Positions 62,704-64,000 of a DNA stretch of 64,000 bases are shown piece after piece. Each line of letters starts with the position of its first letter. Position 1 is the first letter of the stretch. Under the pieces are notes generated by a model. It ran no database searches. It was not told where the DNA came from and saw only the letters and a program-made list of their open reading frames with translations. Source of the stretch: Cytophagales bacterium WSM2-2 (GTDB taxonomy: Bacteria; Bacteroidota; Bacteroidia; Cytophagales; Cyclobacteriaceae); assembly GCA_015472025.1 (NCBI GenBank), contig BNHL01000001.1, positions 5,320,001 to 5,384,000 of the forward strand, read 5' to 3'. The position numbers were made by a program, and so were the translations under genes.

Positions 62704-64000
62704 TTATGCGTGTTCTGTTGTTGCCTTGTCTTTGTTCCTGATCTTGGTCAGGTAGAAGATGTTAGGCTTCACTCCGATGTCTTCCAACACACGGTACGCG
62801 CGCGGGTTACCGATCTTTTTGTCGAAGCTGTAGTTGAATTCTTTCACAGTTTCACCCTTTTCGTTCTTCTTCTCAATCCAATGATCGATCTTCAACAGTT
62901 TGCTGAGTTTGCTTTCAGGATTGTTCATGTCACCGAACAGGATAGCTCCGGTTGAACATGCTGCCTGGCATGCGGTAACTACTTCTCCGTCTTTCAATGT
63001 CCTGCGTTCGCGCTTGGCAGTCAGCTTACCTGATTGAATGCGCTGTACGCAGAATGAGCATTTCTCCATCACACCACGTGAACGTACAGTCACCTCAGGG
63101 TTCAACACCATACGACCGAGGTCGGTATTCATTGCCGGATTGGACTGATAGAATTGCTGGTTATCATGGTATTTAAACCAGTTGAACCTGCGTACTTTAT
63201 AAGGACAGTTGTTGGCACAATAACGTGTACCAATGCAACGATTATAAGTCATTTGATTGAGACCTTCTGTGCTATGTGTAGTCGCAGCAACAGGACACAC
63301 CGTTTCGCAAGATGCGTTGTTGCAATGCTGGCAAAGCATCGGTTGGAAAGTAACTTCAGGGTTTTCTGCAGCTTTCTCCAGGCCTTTATAATCTCCGTGA
63401 TCGGTGCCTTCCGGACTGCTGTAATAGCGGTCAATACGCAACCAGTGCATCTCGCGTCTGTTAATCACTTCCTGCTTGCCCACGAGAGACACGTTGTTCT
63501 CCACGTTACAAGCCACTACGCATGATCCGCAACCGGTACACGTGTTCATGTCGATAGCCATACCCCAATGATGATTATTGTAGGCGTGACCTTTCCACAT
63601 ACTCAATGAGCCAGCAGGAACTTTTTCATCCCATTTCGTAACCATAGGATTTTCTCTTCCCGCAGACGGATTCTCTTTAAACTCAGCCAGTGTAGATTCC
63701 TGGATCACACTCTCACGCCCCATGTAAGTCTGGTGAATCTGAGTCTGAGCTATCTGGAAATCTTCTGTAGTCTTCTCAACTGTTACTCCTGTGGTTGCAC
63801 TGTAGTTCCATGAACCATTCACTACAGTTGCCATCGGGTATACATTCACGCCAAGGTTCTCGGCAACAATGCCAACCTTAGTACGACCGTAACCTAATGC
63901 AAGACCAATTGTTCCTTCAGCCTGACCCGGTTGAACCAACGCTCCCAGTGTAACTGTCTTGCCGTTAGCTGTGATTTTTAGTTTCTGTGTATTGCCTTCC
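62704..64000 (-). CDS. actB: alternative complex III subunit ActB, C-terminal part (cut by window edge)
   Basis: An open frame with no start in the window runs from base 64000 to 62704, about 432 codons, roughly the last 40 percent of a protein usually near 1000 residues. It holds the iron-sulfur part: CTGCGSCVVACN, CQHCNNASCETVCP, CSFCVQR with CQAACS, and CIGTRYCANNCP. In the last, Thr replaces one Cys, which matches the single 3Fe-4S cluster known beside three 4Fe-4S clusters in this subunit. The molybdopterin-type half lies outside. It is the first gene of the operon seen here; actA should be upstream. Confidence 0.95.
   Translation of the reverse strand, partial: EGNTQKLKITANGKTVTLGALVQPGQAEGTIGLALGYGRTKVGIVAENLGVNVYPMATVVNGSWNYSATTGVTVEKTTEDFQIAQTQIHQTYMGRESVIQESTLAEFKENPSAGRENPMVTKWDEKVPAGSLSMWKGHAYNNHHWGMAIDMNTCTGCGSCVVACNVENNVSLVGKQEVINRREMHWLRIDRYYSSPEGTDHGDYKGLEKAAENPEVTFQPMLCQHCNNASCETVCPVAATTHSTEGLNQMTYNRCIGTRYCANNCPYKVRRFNWFKYHDNQQFYQSNPAMNTDLGRMVLNPEVTVRSRGVMEKCSFCVQRIQSGKLTAKRERRTLKDGEVVTACQAACSTGAILFGDMNNPESKLSKLLKIDHWIEKKNEKGETVKEFNYSFDKKIGNPRAYRVLEDIGVKPNIFYLTKIRNKDKATTEHA

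Noticed and set aside
1-64000. tRNA, rRNA, CRISPR arrays, insertion sequences, prophage genes
   Set aside because: I read the intergenic gaps and found no tRNA-like T-arm sequence, no regularly spaced repeats, no transposase or integrase frame. A tRNA scan would settle the first point.

Overview
The window is a stretch of core chromosome from a member of the Bacteroidota, most likely of the order Cytophagales. Several things point there. Genes mostly lack Shine-Dalgarno sequences, and many intergenic regions carry the Bacteroidota -7 box TAnnTTTG, sometimes with TTTG 18-23 bases upstream. A large secreted protein ends in a type B sorting domain of the type IX secretion system. Respiration uses an alternative complex III (Act) operon fused to an aa3 oxidase operon. 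Head-GIN (DUF2807), TerB-like, CHU-type and LPP20 proteins are also typical. I see no rRNA, tRNA, CRISPR array, insertion sequence, prophage or integrase.

Layout. 1-10.3 kb: four lipoproteins of the COG3014/LpoB/LPP20 kind, in two pairs on the minus strand. Between the pairs lie rpe, an ABC-F ATPase, a GIN-domain protein, a TerB-like protein, an LtaS-like sulfatase and a DUF3052 protein. 10.4-15.9 kb: a translation block, metG-thrS-infC-rpmI-rplT, all minus. 15.9-18.5 kb: a TPR sensor histidine kinase with two very small secreted-peptide genes diverging from it. 18.8-23.5 kb: bioB, sppA, folK, fabD and a DCC thiol oxidoreductase. 23.5-26.5 kb: the type IX cargo protein. 26.6-30.6 kb: a PlsB-like acyltransferase and gpsA (glycerol-3-phosphate synthesis and acylation), converging on a HIT hydrolase and greA. 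30.7-34.7 kb: a pentapeptide-repeat membrane protein, mgtE, rsmA and a secreted beta-propeller.

34.7-42.1 kb: a plus-strand block of pdxA, a second TerB-like gene, yceD (DUF177), rpmF, fabH, efp, accB, accC and pgk. It joins ribosome assembly with the start of fatty-acid synthesis; plsX is not in it. 42.1-50.4 kb: an SDR, mlaE-mlaF, a large MacB/FtsX-type permease and a 1202-residue polytopic histidine kinase. 50.4-64 kb: one long minus-strand respiratory operon, read as actB (cut by the window edge), actC, actD, actE, actF, coxB, coxA, ctaA, ctaB, two subunit III genes, subunit IV, a SCO-like protein, DUF420, a small CxxC membrane protein and DUF983. It encodes quinol oxidation, heme A synthesis, the oxidase and its assembly factors.

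Most of the window is ordinary housekeeping sequence. The most interesting candidates are the TPR kinase with its two micro-peptide genes, and the oxidase operon tail, where the SCO-like protein has no copper-binding CxxxC motif while a tiny neighbour exposes CxxC at its predicted mature N-terminus. Others are the EF-P with Asn at the tip position, the separated lipoprotein locus, and the TerB paralogs that share a leader motif.
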